The position numbers and the translations under genes are program-made. Under the pieces are notes generated by a model, which was given only the letters and a program-made list of their open reading frames with translations, did no database searches and was not told the origin of the DNA. From a virus: a stretch of DNA of 48,740 bases. Location of the stretch: positions 1-48,740 of IMG/VR virus record IMGVR_UViG_3300028394_000112; one strand, 5' to 3'. This document shows, one piece after another, positions 1-8,704 of this stretch (the stretch's first letter is position 1; each line of letters begins with the position of its first letter).

Positions 1-179
1 CCGACGCTGTAGGACACCGCGGCCGCGGACACCGCAGGAACCGCAGTCGCCCACGCATCACCGTCAGGAGTGGATACCGCGAAACTGAACGAACCCGCAT
101 CAGCGGCCAACATCGGCACCGCCGCCGCCGAACACCAAGACGTCGAATCAGCCCGCGCAAGGTTCACCGCCAGGTCTGG
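1..179. repeat. Terminal overlap marking circularity, with a discordant first 53 bases
   Basis: Bases 54-179 are identical to 48615-48740 (126 bases), as expected when a circular or terminally redundant genome is assembled as a line. Bases 1-59 are identical to 48328-48386. The two alignments share only the six bases cgcatc at 54-59 and differ in offset by 234 bases (78 codons). Confidence 0.9.
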
Positions 180-272
180 CCACACCAATGCGCTACCGAG
201 GTACAGCTGCGCCACCGGCGCAGCACCTGCGAACAGCTTGACGATGGCGGCCGCGCCGAGGGTGAAAGCCAC
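1..272 (-). CDS. N-terminal part of the repeat-rich tail fibre protein (gene split by the circular junction)
   Basis: This is the 5' end of the same gene that fills 45561-48740. A GTG start at 270-272 overlaps the TAG stop of the upstream minor tail gene by one base, a coupling used throughout this genome. The first 36 residues contain KLFAGAAPVAQLYLGSALVW, the kind of short leader seen at the start of actinophage minor tail proteins. The Ser/Ala/Val repeats follow. Reading through the 54-179 / 48615-48740 overlap gives a protein of about 1090 residues. Bases 1-53 do not match the bases expected upstream of the overlap. They match 48328-48380 instead, which leaves the frame open but skips 78 codons. 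The reading frame is certain; which arrangement is real is not. Confidence 0.8.
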   Translation of the reverse strand, partial: MAFTLGAAAIVKLFAGAAPVAQLYLGSALVWPDLAVNLARADSTSWCSAAAVPMLAADAGSFSFAVSTPDGDAWATAVPAVSAAAVSYSV

Positions 273-1045
273 TAGATCACCGCATACAACGTGTTGGGAT
301 CCTTCACCGGCAGGGCCGTGTACTCCGCTTCAGAACCGGTCCACACGGTGATACCCGCCCGGGAACCACGCACCGCCCCAATCACATCAGCGGCAGCCTG
401 AACGGTCGCCCCGGCGGCGATCACCGCGGGCTTACCGGGCAGCGTCGCCCACGTCGAACCACCACCACCGAAGCCACTGAGGTCCAGCGGATCCGGGATA
501 TCCACCCCATCGAAGGAGAACACCGCGTTGCCGTCAGCGTCGAGGCGCACCCTGTCCGGGGAAATCCGTGTGATCCCACTGGCCGGCTGGCCGGGCTGGC
601 GCATCACCGTGATCAAGTTCAGTTCGACATCGGAGACCGGGGCCTGAATGGTGAACGGGGCGATGATCCCGGGTTTTCCGTTGAACTTCACCTCGGCGAA
701 GCTGACCCGATAGAACAGCGGGGTTTTCAACTCCAACAGTGCCGTATCCGCCAACAATCTGATCTCGGTGAACTCCGACACCCCGTCGTCGGCTTTGCGC
801 CGCAACTTCACTCGGCCGTCGGTGTCGATCACACCTTGGATCGGGACGGGCACGAACCCGGTCGGCCGCGGGGAGGCGTGGGTGGCCAGGATGACATCCC
901 CGGTCGCCAGCAGCGGTGTGAACAGGATTTTCGCGGTGACCGGCGCCGAATCCGGGTCGTGGTCGGTGTCGTTTTCGGTGTCGGCGACGATCGCCCGGAA
1001 ATCCCCGGCCACACTGAAATACGTCGGAACACTAGGTGCAGTCAC
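272..1045 (-). CDS. Minor tail protein
   Basis: A 257-residue protein in the minor tail gene series, just upstream of the repeat-rich fibre gene (the stop overlaps the next start by one base). It has an N-terminal beta-rich domain of about 160 residues, a short glycine run (residues about 193-198), and a C-terminal segment ending in a pattern typical of actinophage fibre proteins (WTGSEAEYTALPVKDPNTLY). No enzymatic motif is visible. The N-terminal domain is clearly related to the product of 30097-30834: both share the AIVAD motif, PVPI/PAPI, an LLA...L segment and a PFTIQAP/PFAIRAP motif in the same order. The role is inferred from position: an accessory baseplate or fibre-attachment protein. 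Confidence 0.8.
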   Translation of the reverse strand: MTAPSVPTYFSVAGDFRAIVADTENDTDHDPDSAPVTAKILFTPLLATGDVILATHASPRPTGFVPVPIQGVIDTDGRVKLRRKADDGVSEFTEIRLLADTALLELKTPLFYRVSFAEVKFNGKPGIIAPFTIQAPVSDVELNLITVMRQPGQPASGITRISPDRVRLDADGNAVFSFDGVDIPDPLDLSGFGGGGSTWATLPGKPAVIAAGATVQAAADVIGAVRGSRAGITVWTGSEAEYTALPVKDPNTLYAVI

Positions 1046-1104
1046 GACCCTCTCCTCACCGGAACATCAGCCACAACATCACGATCAGCGCCCTCATCGA
1101 CACC

Positions 1105-1290
1105 TCACGACGGAACCTCGATAGCGGTGATCGACCGCAGAAGACCGACAGCAGCAGCGGTTTCGCTGCGCGGCGCCTTGCAGTGGGCGGTGTGGTACAC
1201 CGCAAGCGCGTCCCCCAGCACCAGCATTTCCGCGAACGTGCCCTCGACGTAGCCGTAATGCTGATGGCATGCCTGGCAGACAACCTTCAT
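1105..1290 (-). CDS. Small CxxC protein after the holin candidate
   Basis: A 61-residue protein starting MKVVCQACHQHYGY. The start at 1290 overlaps the stop of the upstream membrane protein gene (TGATG), so it was chosen over an in-frame start further upstream. A CxxC pair (Cys5, Cys8), nearby His residues and a later HTAHCKAP could form a small zinc site. It is not recognised. Its place in the lysis cluster could mean a lysis role, but nothing in the sequence shows it. Confidence 0.65.
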   Translation of the reverse strand: MKVVCQACHQHYGYVEGTFAEMLVLGDALAVYHTAHCKAPRSETAAAVGLLRSITAIEVPS

Positions 1291-1751
1291 CAACGAACTT
1301 TCATCTTCATCGTGTACGACATCGCAGTCTGTACAACGGTTTTCACCATCATCACCCCGACGATGGTCCACGCTTCCTTGTCGAAGGCGTTGAAGTCGGG
1401 GCCGATCATCGTGGCCACCACCGCGAACACCGCGGCACCGATGTCAAGGACCGCGCCCTGGATGAAGGTGCGCACCGTTGCAGGGCCGGCCTCAAATGAC
1501 TGCTCCAGGTGCACCTCGGGGGAACGCCCGGTAACTGCGGCGGCCAGGGCGCTCTTGCCGTTGGCCAGCAGGATGTCCTTGTTCTCGACTGCCGCCTCGA
1601 CGAGTGCCTGCCGCATCATCTCCCGAATGTCGGGTGGCACCGTGACCTTGACGACGGTGCCGGTCTCGGGGTTGCGGGCGCTGACAGACATCGGCGGCTC
1701 GGGACGCTGCGGCGGCCCCGGGTCCGGTTTGCGTTCCCACGGAAGGCTCAT
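1290..1751 (-). CDS. Probable holin / lysis-cassette membrane protein
   Basis: A 153-residue protein that directly follows lysin A (the ATG at 1751 overlaps its stop). The N-terminal half is soluble and charged. Two hydrophobic segments lie at roughly residues 95-116 and 126-147, separated by a short polar stretch (GPDFNAFDKEA), and the protein ends in a basic tail (KMKVR). Two membrane spans, a basic C-terminus and position beside the endolysin fit a class II-like holin, but the long soluble N-terminus is unusual for one. Holin is an inference from topology and neighbourhood. Confidence 0.6.
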   Translation of the reverse strand: MSLPWERKPDPGPPQRPEPPMSVSARNPETGTVVKVTVPPDIREMMRQALVEAAVENKDILLANGKSALAAAVTGRSPEVHLEQSFEAGPATVRTFIQGAVLDIGAAVFAVVATMIGPDFNAFDKEAWTIVGVMMVKTVVQTAMSYTMKMKVR

Positions 1752-3169
1752 TAGAAGCCCTCCCGGACACGGTCGTAGAGTTCACGGGCTTCGATGCCCG
1801 CACGTTCGGCGAGGGCGAAGACGAGTGACTGGGTGAGCAGACCTTCGGCCCGGATGTTGCGCAGCTGCGACTCGAGGTCTTCGTCCTGGCTGTGATGGTG
1901 CGGATAGCCGGTCAGCGGCGTCCCACCGTAGGTGGATGTGACGGTCTCGTAGGTCGGCTCGACGGGTGTGGGCTCGCGGTAGACGACATCGGGGGCCAGC
2001 GGGTGGTCCATGTCGGCGACGAACGCCGAGGCCACTTCCAGGGCGCGCCAGTACCGGCTGCGACGGTCCTCTATGCCGTGGAGTCCCCCGTTGATGGCGC
2101 GGGTGACACCTTCAAGGTCTTCCGAATCAGCCATTGCATTGATGCCCGGTCGAGCAACAGTCCAATACCAGACTGCGCCAAGAAAACCGTATCGGTCACC
2201 GCCCAGTTCGTCAGGGAACTCAAGGAAGTAGGTCGCGGATGGAACCAGTCCTCGCTGAAAGGCCCACTCGGAGACGGCGCGCACGTTATGGCGACCTGTG
2301 ATCTGGATCGGGCCTCTGCCCTTGAAGCGAGGACCGTCGCCAGGCTCAGTGTTGCCAAGGTCAGCGCGGCCTTCGTATGCCCACCCATCGTCGGCGATTT
2401 CCTCCATGTAGAGCAAGCCGGCACTTTCGTGGCCGATCTGAGCGATCCACTGGGCCACCCGGCGCGGGGTGTAGCACTGCGACTGCTCCAGGGCGTCCCG
2501 GACCTGGGGCAGCAGTTCCCGGTAGCGTTCCATCGGCAGCGAGTCGCCCATGGCGTAGGACAGCAGGGCAGCGTCGTCCGGTCCTGCCGGGTTGGGCACA
2601 CCGACCACACCGTGGACGCGGGCGTAGCTGTAGCCCTTCGGGGCCATCAGGATCATGCACTGCCGCAGCGTGATCCAGTATCCGAACGGGTGTCCGCCGG
2701 AATCGACAACCCAGACGTAGCGTTCGCCGTTCTCCTCGGCCCACCCCATGAAACTCACGTAGTGGTAAATAGTCCCGGAGCCGTAGAAGTTCGGCGCGGG
2801 ACCGCTGCCGCGCTGCGGCCTGGGCGGGTTGTTCGCGGGGGATACGAAGTTGCCCACCACACCGAACCCGGCGTCGATGGACGACTTCAGGTTGTCCCAG
2901 AACTCCTCCATCTGCGCGTCGGACGGTGGGTCCAGCGGCAGGTCCACGGTGATGTAGTCGGCGTCGTGGACGTGCTCGTTGAGCACTGCGGTGATCTGGC
3001 CGATGTAGTCGGTGCCGCCCTCGTGGGTGTTGCACTGCTGTGCCAGCCAGGACTCGTCGAAGTGGATGTCGCGGGTGTTGAGCACCGTCTGTGCCGACGC
3101 TGGGCCGCACCACCAGCCGGTCTCCTGGGGGACCAGGTCCCGGTCGTAGGGGAGGATCTTCTCGGTCAT
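1751..3169 (-). CDS. lysA: Endolysin (lysin A): C39-like peptidase + GH19 glycosidase
   Basis: A 472-residue peptidoglycan hydrolase with modular layout. Residues about 1-185 form a peptidase C39-like domain: catalytic Cys21 in WWCGPASAQ, His136 in GTIYHYV and Asp156 in VWVVDSGG. Residues about 195-375 match glycoside hydrolase family 19, with likely catalytic glutamates in IGHESAG (about E247) and AYEGRADLGN (about E265) and the family motif FKGRGPIQITGR. The C-terminal ~90 residues have a linker and a helical tail and may bind the cell wall. This combination is well known among mycobacteriophage lysin A proteins. It lies between a small unknown gene and the holin candidate, with 4-base overlaps on the upstream side. 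Confidence 0.93.
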   Translation of the reverse strand: MTEKILPYDRDLVPQETGWWCGPASAQTVLNTRDIHFDESWLAQQCNTHEGGTDYIGQITAVLNEHVHDADYITVDLPLDPPSDAQMEEFWDNLKSSIDAGFGVVGNFVSPANNPPRPQRGSGPAPNFYGSGTIYHYVSFMGWAEENGERYVWVVDSGGHPFGYWITLRQCMILMAPKGYSYARVHGVVGVPNPAGPDDAALLSYAMGDSLPMERYRELLPQVRDALEQSQCYTPRRVAQWIAQIGHESAGLLYMEEIADDGWAYEGRADLGNTEPGDGPRFKGRGPIQITGRHNVRAVSEWAFQRGLVPSATYFLEFPDELGGDRYGFLGAVWYWTVARPGINAMADSEDLEGVTRAINGGLHGIEDRRSRYWRALEVASAFVADMDHPLAPDVVYREPTPVEPTYETVTSTYGGTPLTGYPHHHSQDEDLESQLRNIRAEGLLTQSLVFALAERAGIEARELYDRVREGF

Positions 3170-3528
3170 GATGTTTCCTGTCCCTTCATCGCTGCGGCTA
3201 CGTCGGAGGGTTTGATCATGATCGACTGCCCTTGGGTGTAGGACGGGATGAGGTCGGCGGCGATCATGCGGTTGAGTTTGGTGACGGTCAGGCCGATCAC
3301 CATGCCGGGCAGGTAGGACTTCGGCACTGCCTTGTCAGGATCCACGCCAGCGGCGTACACGGTTTTGACGGTGTTGACCGTTTCGGTCTGCACCGGTACT
3401 GGACTTCCGCGTCCCGCGATGGGGTTGAGTCCCTTTTGGGTGAGCCAATATTCGACTACGCCGGCTGTCGGTTCCGGGGCGATCCGCTTCTCGGGCCGTG
3501 TGGGTGGTGTGGTCAGGGTGAATGTCAT
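3166..3528 (-). CDS. Unknown protein between lysin B and lysin A
   Basis: A 120-residue protein overlapping both lysin genes by 4 bases, so it is translated as part of the lysis cassette. No membrane span or signal peptide is evident. The N-terminal ~30 residues are proline-rich. A segment resembling a small peptidoglycan- or HTH-type fold (EYWLTQKGLNPIAG, then KSYLPGMVIG and IPSYTQGQSIMIKP) follows. It is not recognised; lysis function is inferred only from the tight coupling. Confidence 0.7.
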   Translation of the reverse strand: MTFTLTTPPTRPEKRIAPEPTAGVVEYWLTQKGLNPIAGRGSPVPVQTETVNTVKTVYAAGVDPDKAVPKSYLPGMVIGLTVTKLNRMIAADLIPSYTQGQSIMIKPSDVAAAMKGQETS

Positions 3529-5018
3529 GTCTCTCCTACGCCACCGGGTAGATGATTGACTTCCCGCGTCTCCCCGGCGTCCGGGCAGACTTGGGCGGGG
3601 TCAGCTTTGATCGGGTAGTCCAACCAATGCGCCGGCCCCACAGTCTTGTTCAAGTGATCCAACGCGATCTGAACCCCGGACCGGCTGTCCCCCTGGACCG
3701 GCTTCCAGGTGTCCAAGTGGTAGACGTTGTGCGCTGAACTCATGCCGGTGAAAAGTTGAACGATGGCATCGAAGGCGGTACCCAGCGGGATGAGTGACGA
3801 AGTTTGCCCCATCAACAGTTCGAATATTGCCGTCAACGCCTGATCGTTCACACCATCGCCGTTGGCACAGACCGGATCGCCTTCGGCGGCGAACTCCCAC
3901 ACCAGATCGGTGGTATTGGTGAGCCTGCGTCCGTAGGCGGCGATACCGTGACCCGAAGGCACCGGGGTGCAACCAGGGAATGCCCTGCCCTCTTGGCGGA
4001 TTGGGTTGCCCATCAGGACAATTCCCAGGCAGTCGGAAAGCCGATTGACCTCACCGGAGCGGAGCTTCTTGTAAACCTCGCCCATGATCAGCGCACCCTG
4101 CGACAGACCGACCAGGATGAACCGGCCAGGTTTGGCGTTGATCGCCTCGACCACCCGTTGGATGCCCTGAGCGGAGGATTGCCCCATGAAGATGTTGTTG
4201 GGATAGCCGGTGATCTTGGTGTGGGCGAAAAACTGAGCGTTGAGGCCCAGCTTGAACGGCGTCAACTCAAGATTTGAGTTGGTCCCGACGCACTCGTAAA
4301 CATTGATTTTCAGGTGCGGCGAGGGGGCGTGGTAGCGCACAGCGCAGTACCCGATCCCACCGGCGCTCCCAGCGCCCATGCCGGCACCGCCACCCGATCC
4401 GCCACCACCGGGCTTGTTCACGTTCGGCGATGCGGGCCCGGCCCCGATGCCACCGACGTAGACGACATCGTCAAATTCCAGATCGCGTCCACCGCTGAGG
4501 TTTCCGCCCTGCGCGTCCTGACCAACCATCGCGGAGAGGATGGTGCCGCTGCTCATGCTTCCACTGTTGCCGGTGGGGTCAGACCCGCCAGCGCCGACGA
4601 AATGCCCGAACTCAAGGACACCTGTCGAGGTTTTGGCGTACAACCTGACAGAGCTTTGCGACCCCGGCTTGCCTGGGTTGCCACCATTGGGGAACGTGAC
4701 TCCGGTTCCGCTCGCACCACCCGGCCCTGGCCGCAGTTCCACATGGATCGACTGCACCTCGCGTCCAGCGAGCCAGTCTTGGATGCCCACCGTGGTGGCG
4801 TTCCACTTCGCGCCGTAGCCGCCCCGCCCGACCCCGGTGAGGCTTCCGCCCTGACCGCCGCCGCCGCCGCCGAGTGCGATCAGATCGACATGCGTCGCCC
4901 ACGACGGGATGTCGACGGTCGCCGGGGTGGTGGACTGGGTTGCGAACAGCACCGGCTCATTAACGGGTGGCTGTGCCTTCGCAGCTGAATCATCGTGCGA
5001 TACGGACTTATTACCCAT
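3525..5018 (-). CDS. lysB: Lysin B (cutinase-type mycolyl esterase) with N-terminal glycine-rich virion domain
   Basis: A 497-residue protein in two parts. Residues about 25-230 form a glycine-rich domain with the pattern VDIPSWATHVDLIALGGGGG, closely similar to the C-terminal glycine-rich domain of the fibre encoded at 45561-48740. Residues about 235-470 form an alpha/beta hydrolase of the cutinase family: nucleophile Ser306 in GLSQG, probable Asp381 in AEGDPVC, and His430 or His434 in SSAHNVYHLD. Lysin B cleaves the ester bond between mycolic acids and arabinogalactan and frees the outer membrane of mycolata. Most lysin B proteins lack a tail-type domain, so this one may be carried on the virion. 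It is followed by 3166-3528 and lysin A. Confidence 0.9.
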   Translation of the reverse strand: MGNKSVSHDDSAAKAQPPVNEPVLFATQSTTPATVDIPSWATHVDLIALGGGGGGQGGSLTGVGRGGYGAKWNATTVGIQDWLAGREVQSIHVELRPGPGGASGTGVTFPNGGNPGKPGSQSSVRLYAKTSTGVLEFGHFVGAGGSDPTGNSGSMSSGTILSAMVGQDAQGGNLSGGRDLEFDDVVYVGGIGAGPASPNVNKPGGGGSGGGAGMGAGSAGGIGYCAVRYHAPSPHLKINVYECVGTNSNLELTPFKLGLNAQFFAHTKITGYPNNIFMGQSSAQGIQRVVEAINAKPGRFILVGLSQGALIMGEVYKKLRSGEVNRLSDCLGIVLMGNPIRQEGRAFPGCTPVPSGHGIAAYGRRLTNTTDLVWEFAAEGDPVCANGDGVNDQALTAIFELLMGQTSSLIPLGTAFDAIVQLFTGMSSAHNVYHLDTWKPVQGDSRSGVQIALDHLNKTVGPAHWLDYPIKADPAQVCPDAGETREVNHLPGGVGET

Positions 5019-5054
5019 TGTCGTTCTCCTTAGTGCGTTCGCGGTTACCGACGA

Positions 5055-7574
5055 TCACTTTTCTGCTCCGATCTTCCCGCCAGGTAACTCAATTCCGGTG
5101 GCTTCGATCAACGCCGTGAGAACGTCGTTGAGCAGCCAGAACATGGCCTCGATGGATTCCAGTGTCGCGTTTGGTCCGTTCATGGCGTCGATGATGCCCT
5201 GGCTGAACGCCGTAACCTCCGCGATCTGCTCCTGAATGTAGGCAGCAATCGCGGTCAGGTTCTCGGCCACCCACCCATCCTGCTGTATCAGGTATTCGCT
5301 TATCTCGGTTTGGGTTTCGATAACGCCGTGCTGCGCTACCAGCGCGTCGTACAGCGTTTCGATGGTTTGACCGGACGCGCCGTAGCCACCCTCGACACCC
5401 CACGTCAGAGCGTCAACGAACAGTTGCAGACCTTGTTGCAGGTTGGGCAGTATCTCCGCGCCGCTGGAATCTAAGAAACCGTCGCCCAGGACGTTTGCCG
5501 TGGACAGGTTGCCGTCAGCGGTGAGGTTCTTCGTCTTCGCTTCCAGCGCGTCGAGTCGAGCTTTCAGCGCCGCGTTCTCGGCTGCCAACACATCGACCTT
5601 GGCGAGTGTCGCGTTGGTGGACTGACACCAGTCCACGATGGCCTGCAACGCTTCCTGCTCGGTGCTGCCAAGCGCAGTGATGGGCTTGCCCAGGAACCCG
5701 CCAAGGAAAGCCGACGCAATTTTGGAACCTGTCTCCGCGTCTTTGGTGATGCGCCGGATGGCGTTGACGGCACTCTCTGGCGTTGGCGTGGGTGTCGTTG
5801 TGAAAATGCTGGTGATCCCGGCGATGAGCGCACCGAGATCGGTGGACGTGTCGAGGATCATCTGTGCTTGCTCGGCAGTCAGGCCGGTGCCGTCGCCGCC
5901 GCCAACACCCAACGCCGCAAGTGCATCGACCGCGACCTGCGCCGCCGCAATATCGGCACGAATCTGATCCATCGCAGGTTTGACAGCCGCAACCGCAGGC
6001 CCGTCCACACCGTTACCGACGCTGGTGTCGGTTGAGCCGGTAATCGCCCGGATGGTGGGCAGCACAAGGGTTTCGCGCAGATGCTTGTACCCCAGGTTCA
6101 AGCCCTCGATCTGCTGGGTGCGGGTCAGAATCTCCTGCGCCAAGTCCTGGCCGAGACCATTCACATACGCGCCAACTAAACCGTTGCCCTGGTTCAGGTC
6201 GGCGGCAAGCCACGTCTGCACCACCGCCAACGCCAAGTCGGTGATCTGCGACGCCGACAGGATCTGCTCACTGTTGGCTAGGACCACGCCATTTGGTGCC
6301 AACAAATTGAGGTTGAGCGACTTGCCGTCGGGGGACACCGCCACAACCTCGGCATCCCCGGCAATCCCGGCATTCAAGCTGGGGCTGACGTTCAGGGGAC
6401 CGGCGAAGGGCTTACTCAAAACCATTTGAACGATGGCCTCAACCAGCCTCGGCAGCCCGGCCTGCACATCAGCGATGGTGACGTTGCTGTTGGCACCTTG
6501 ACCGGACAGCAGGGAAAGCAGGACCATGAAATCGTTGGCCTGATTCGACAGGGCTTGCCATACGACCTCCACGTCGGCGACTGTGGCACCGGGCTTCAAG
6601 CCGAGCAGGTCCAGTAGCGGCTGCAAATCAGCCCCCAGGTTGCCGCCGCCGCCAGCGACGACAGAGAGCAAGTCGTTCCACGCGGTGACTGCCAACCCAA
6701 CAAGCCCGCCGCCCGCAATCGTGATCGCCGACGCCGGCGGATCGCCTGCAACCGCCGTGAGGAACTGCTGCAAGCCGACACTCGTTGCGTACGCGCTGAC
6801 TCCGGTCGAGGCAAGGTTGTCGTCAACCCCGCTGATGTAAGCGACCAGGTCCGCGACGGTGGCGTTGGGCTTGCCACCGAAAGCGTCGACGATCTGCTGC
6901 GCCAAAACCTCACTACCGACACCGCCGCCACCCAACGCCAGGATCGCCGCGACCGCATCCGCAACCGTCGCACCCGGCTTAACGGCCACACCATCAAGCA
7001 GCTGCGTCAGCGTGACCGAAACCGTCGACGCCTGCATAGCCGCGTTAGCCGCGGTCATGCTCGCGGCCCGGATACCCGATAACACCTCGTTAGCGGCCTC
7101 AATAGGGGTCGCCCCGCTTTTACGGGCCAGTTCGTCGATCAGTTTTTGCAGGTTGGCGGTGATCGGCATGTTGTCCACCACGATCGTCACCAGATTCGCC
7201 AGATCCGGGGTGATAACGTTCAGCAGATCCATGGCAGAGGTGGTTACCAACGCCCCCGCAACGGCCTCCGCCACAGTGGCATTCGGCTTGCCGGCCAAAC
7301 CGTCGAGAAGTTGTTGAAACGCCGCGAAATCCGCCCCACCCAGGGATGCGATCACCGCCTCCACATCCGGCAACGTCGCACCAGGCTTACCGGTAATCGC
7401 GTCGATCAACGCCTGCAAGGCACTGCCGGCACCGCCCACGCCCGCGAGCAAGTCGTCGAAGCTGGCACCCGGCCACATGTCAGCGGCGATCCGCTGCAGC
7501 AGCATCGTGTGGTCGTTGCACATCCCAAGTTTGGCGATGGGACTGTCGCAGCTACTGAAGATGCAGTTCGTCAT
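5055..7574 (-). CDS. Tail fibre / minor tail protein with KPGATVAD repeats and an N-terminal zinc-knuckle motif
   Basis: An 839-residue tail protein. Six clear copies of a KPGATVADA-type motif (also GKPNATVAEA, KSGATPIEA, GKPNATVADL, LKPGATVADV) and two or three weaker ones recur every 40-60 residues, each followed by a short helix. This predicts a long repeated rod. The middle (about 400-560) is less repetitive, and the C-terminal part contains a coiled-coil-like LAAENAALKARLDALEAKT stretch. The N-terminus, Cys4, Cys9, Cys19 and His22 (ending GMCNDH), looks like the small zinc knuckle usually found at the N-terminus of phage HNH or HTH proteins. Receptor binding or fibre function is inferred from the repeats and the position after other minor tail genes. 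Confidence 0.82.
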   Translation of the reverse strand: MTNCIFSSCDSPIAKLGMCNDHTMLLQRIAADMWPGASFDDLLAGVGGAGSALQALIDAITGKPGATLPDVEAVIASLGGADFAAFQQLLDGLAGKPNATVAEAVAGALVTTSAMDLLNVITPDLANLVTIVVDNMPITANLQKLIDELARKSGATPIEAANEVLSGIRAASMTAANAAMQASTVSVTLTQLLDGVAVKPGATVADAVAAILALGGGGVGSEVLAQQIVDAFGGKPNATVADLVAYISGVDDNLASTGVSAYATSVGLQQFLTAVAGDPPASAITIAGGGLVGLAVTAWNDLLSVVAGGGGNLGADLQPLLDLLGLKPGATVADVEVVWQALSNQANDFMVLLSLLSGQGANSNVTIADVQAGLPRLVEAIVQMVLSKPFAGPLNVSPSLNAGIAGDAEVVAVSPDGKSLNLNLLAPNGVVLANSEQILSASQITDLALAVVQTWLAADLNQGNGLVGAYVNGLGQDLAQEILTRTQQIEGLNLGYKHLRETLVLPTIRAITGSTDTSVGNGVDGPAVAAVKPAMDQIRADIAAAQVAVDALAALGVGGGDGTGLTAEQAQMILDTSTDLGALIAGITSIFTTTPTPTPESAVNAIRRITKDAETGSKIASAFLGGFLGKPITALGSTEQEALQAIVDWCQSTNATLAKVDVLAAENAALKARLDALEAKTKNLTADGNLSTANVLGDGFLDSSGAEILPNLQQGLQLFVDALTWGVEGGYGASGQTIETLYDALVAQHGVIETQTEISEYLIQQDGWVAENLTAIAAYIQEQIAEVTAFSQGIIDAMNGPNATLESIEAMFWLLNDVLTALIEATGIELPGGKIGAEK

Positions 7575-7597
7575 CCTTCACAACCTCTTCTCGAACA

Positions 7598-8704
7598 TCA
7601 GGGACTGCGGGTGTCTGCGACGGTGACGGAATGCACCGAGCTGGGGGTGATCTGGCCGAGCACACCGAACTGGGCGCGCCCGCCGAACCCCCAGCCGCGG
7701 TTGGTGATCAGCGGGGTGGTCAACCGGGTCGGGTCGTCCCACTCGATCAGCACCGAGTTCTCGCGGATCACCCTGTAGGAGTAGGGCGCTTTGGTGGGGT
7801 CGGGGTTGGCGTCGCCGCACTCCAGGGTGAGGGGAACCCCGGGGGCGGGTTTCGGGCACGGCACAACCTCAACCGGCACATCTGCGGCAGTGCCCAAGTT
7901 GTAGCCCAGATGCAGGCGCCCCTTGCCGTCCGGGCCGATGTCCCACCACGCCACCATGTAGGACTTGTGATCGGCTGACACCCGGGCAAAAACCATGTCC
8001 TGGGCGGAGTTACCCAGCGGAACCGTTTGCAGCACAGTGGTTCCGGTCACCCGCGTTACCGCCTGGAACGGGGTGGCGGTCTGCGCATCCTTCGGGTCGA
8101 CGCGCCAGCAACGGATCGTGTTCGCCGCGATGCCGCCGCGTTTTAACACCGCCTGCCCGCCGGCCAACACCATTGACCCGGCCCCGTTGTCGACGACCAG
8201 CCAGCCCGGACCCAGATCGGGGGCGTCGGGGCGTTCGAAGTCATCCCCACCGACGACACCCCCTGCCGGCTTGTTCACCGCCGCAAGAAGTTGCGCGATC
8301 GTCGTGGCCTGCGCCGCCGTCGACGCCATCAACAGGGCGAACTGATCGGCCGCATCATCAGCAGTGATCGTCGTGTCCGGTTTCACCCCAGTCAGTGACT
8401 GCCAGAACTTGTCCAGCCAGGCCTGCCACTCGGCGACGTGCAGCCACTCCCCGATCTTGTTAAGTGCGTCCTGAATGAGGTGGATGATCGACGCGACCAG
8501 CGCCTGCCCGGAGGACAGGTCCAGGCCGGTCAACTCCAGCACTGCCGGAACGACGAACTTTTCCCATGTCTTCTTGAACTGCTCGATGATCTCCAGGAGG
8601 TCGAACGGCTTGATCTTGGGGTTGGGGTCGAGCCGGTTGAGGGGGTTCTTGTCGGCGGGGAGCTGCAGCTGCCGCAACTCGGCGGGGTCGAACGAGCGTG
8701 GCAT
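7598..8704 (-). CDS. Minor tail protein with lectin-like beta domain
   Basis: A 368-residue protein. The N-terminal ~150 residues are helical and include the segment FDLLEIIEQFKKTW. From about residue 150 a beta-rich domain begins (DDFERPDAPDLGPGW), resembling the concanavalin A-like domains common in mycobacteriophage minor tail proteins. It overlaps the upstream gene by one base. Likely role: baseplate or fibre component that contacts the cell surface. The family assignment rests on recognition of the DxFxRPDxxxLGxGW pattern and on position. Confidence 0.82.
   Translation of the reverse strand: MPRSFDPAELRQLQLPADKNPLNRLDPNPKIKPFDLLEIIEQFKKTWEKFVVPAVLELTGLDLSSGQALVASIIHLIQDALNKIGEWLHVAEWQAWLDKFWQSLTGVKPDTTITADDAADQFALLMASTAAQATTIAQLLAAVNKPAGGVVGGDDFERPDAPDLGPGWLVVDNGAGSMVLAGGQAVLKRGGIAANTIRCWRVDPKDAQTATPFQAVTRVTGTTVLQTVPLGNSAQDMVFARVSADHKSYMVAWWDIGPDGKGRLHLGYNLGTAADVPVEVVPCPKPAPGVPLTLECGDANPDPTKAPYSYRVIRENSVLIEWDDPTRLTTPLITNRGWGFGGRAQFGVLGQITPSSVHSVTVADTRSP

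Noticed and set aside
1056-1100. A 13-codon frame (MRALIVMLWLMFR) between two tail/lysis genes
   Set aside because: Hydrophobic and just after a stop, but too short and without clear ribosome site to support.
1892-3241. A 449-codon plus-strand frame opposite lysin A
   Set aside because: The minus strand clearly encodes lysin A with catalytic motifs; the plus frame shows no motif.
3166-3528. The gene between the lysins as a holin
   Set aside because: No membrane span could be seen; the gene at 1290-1751 is a better candidate.
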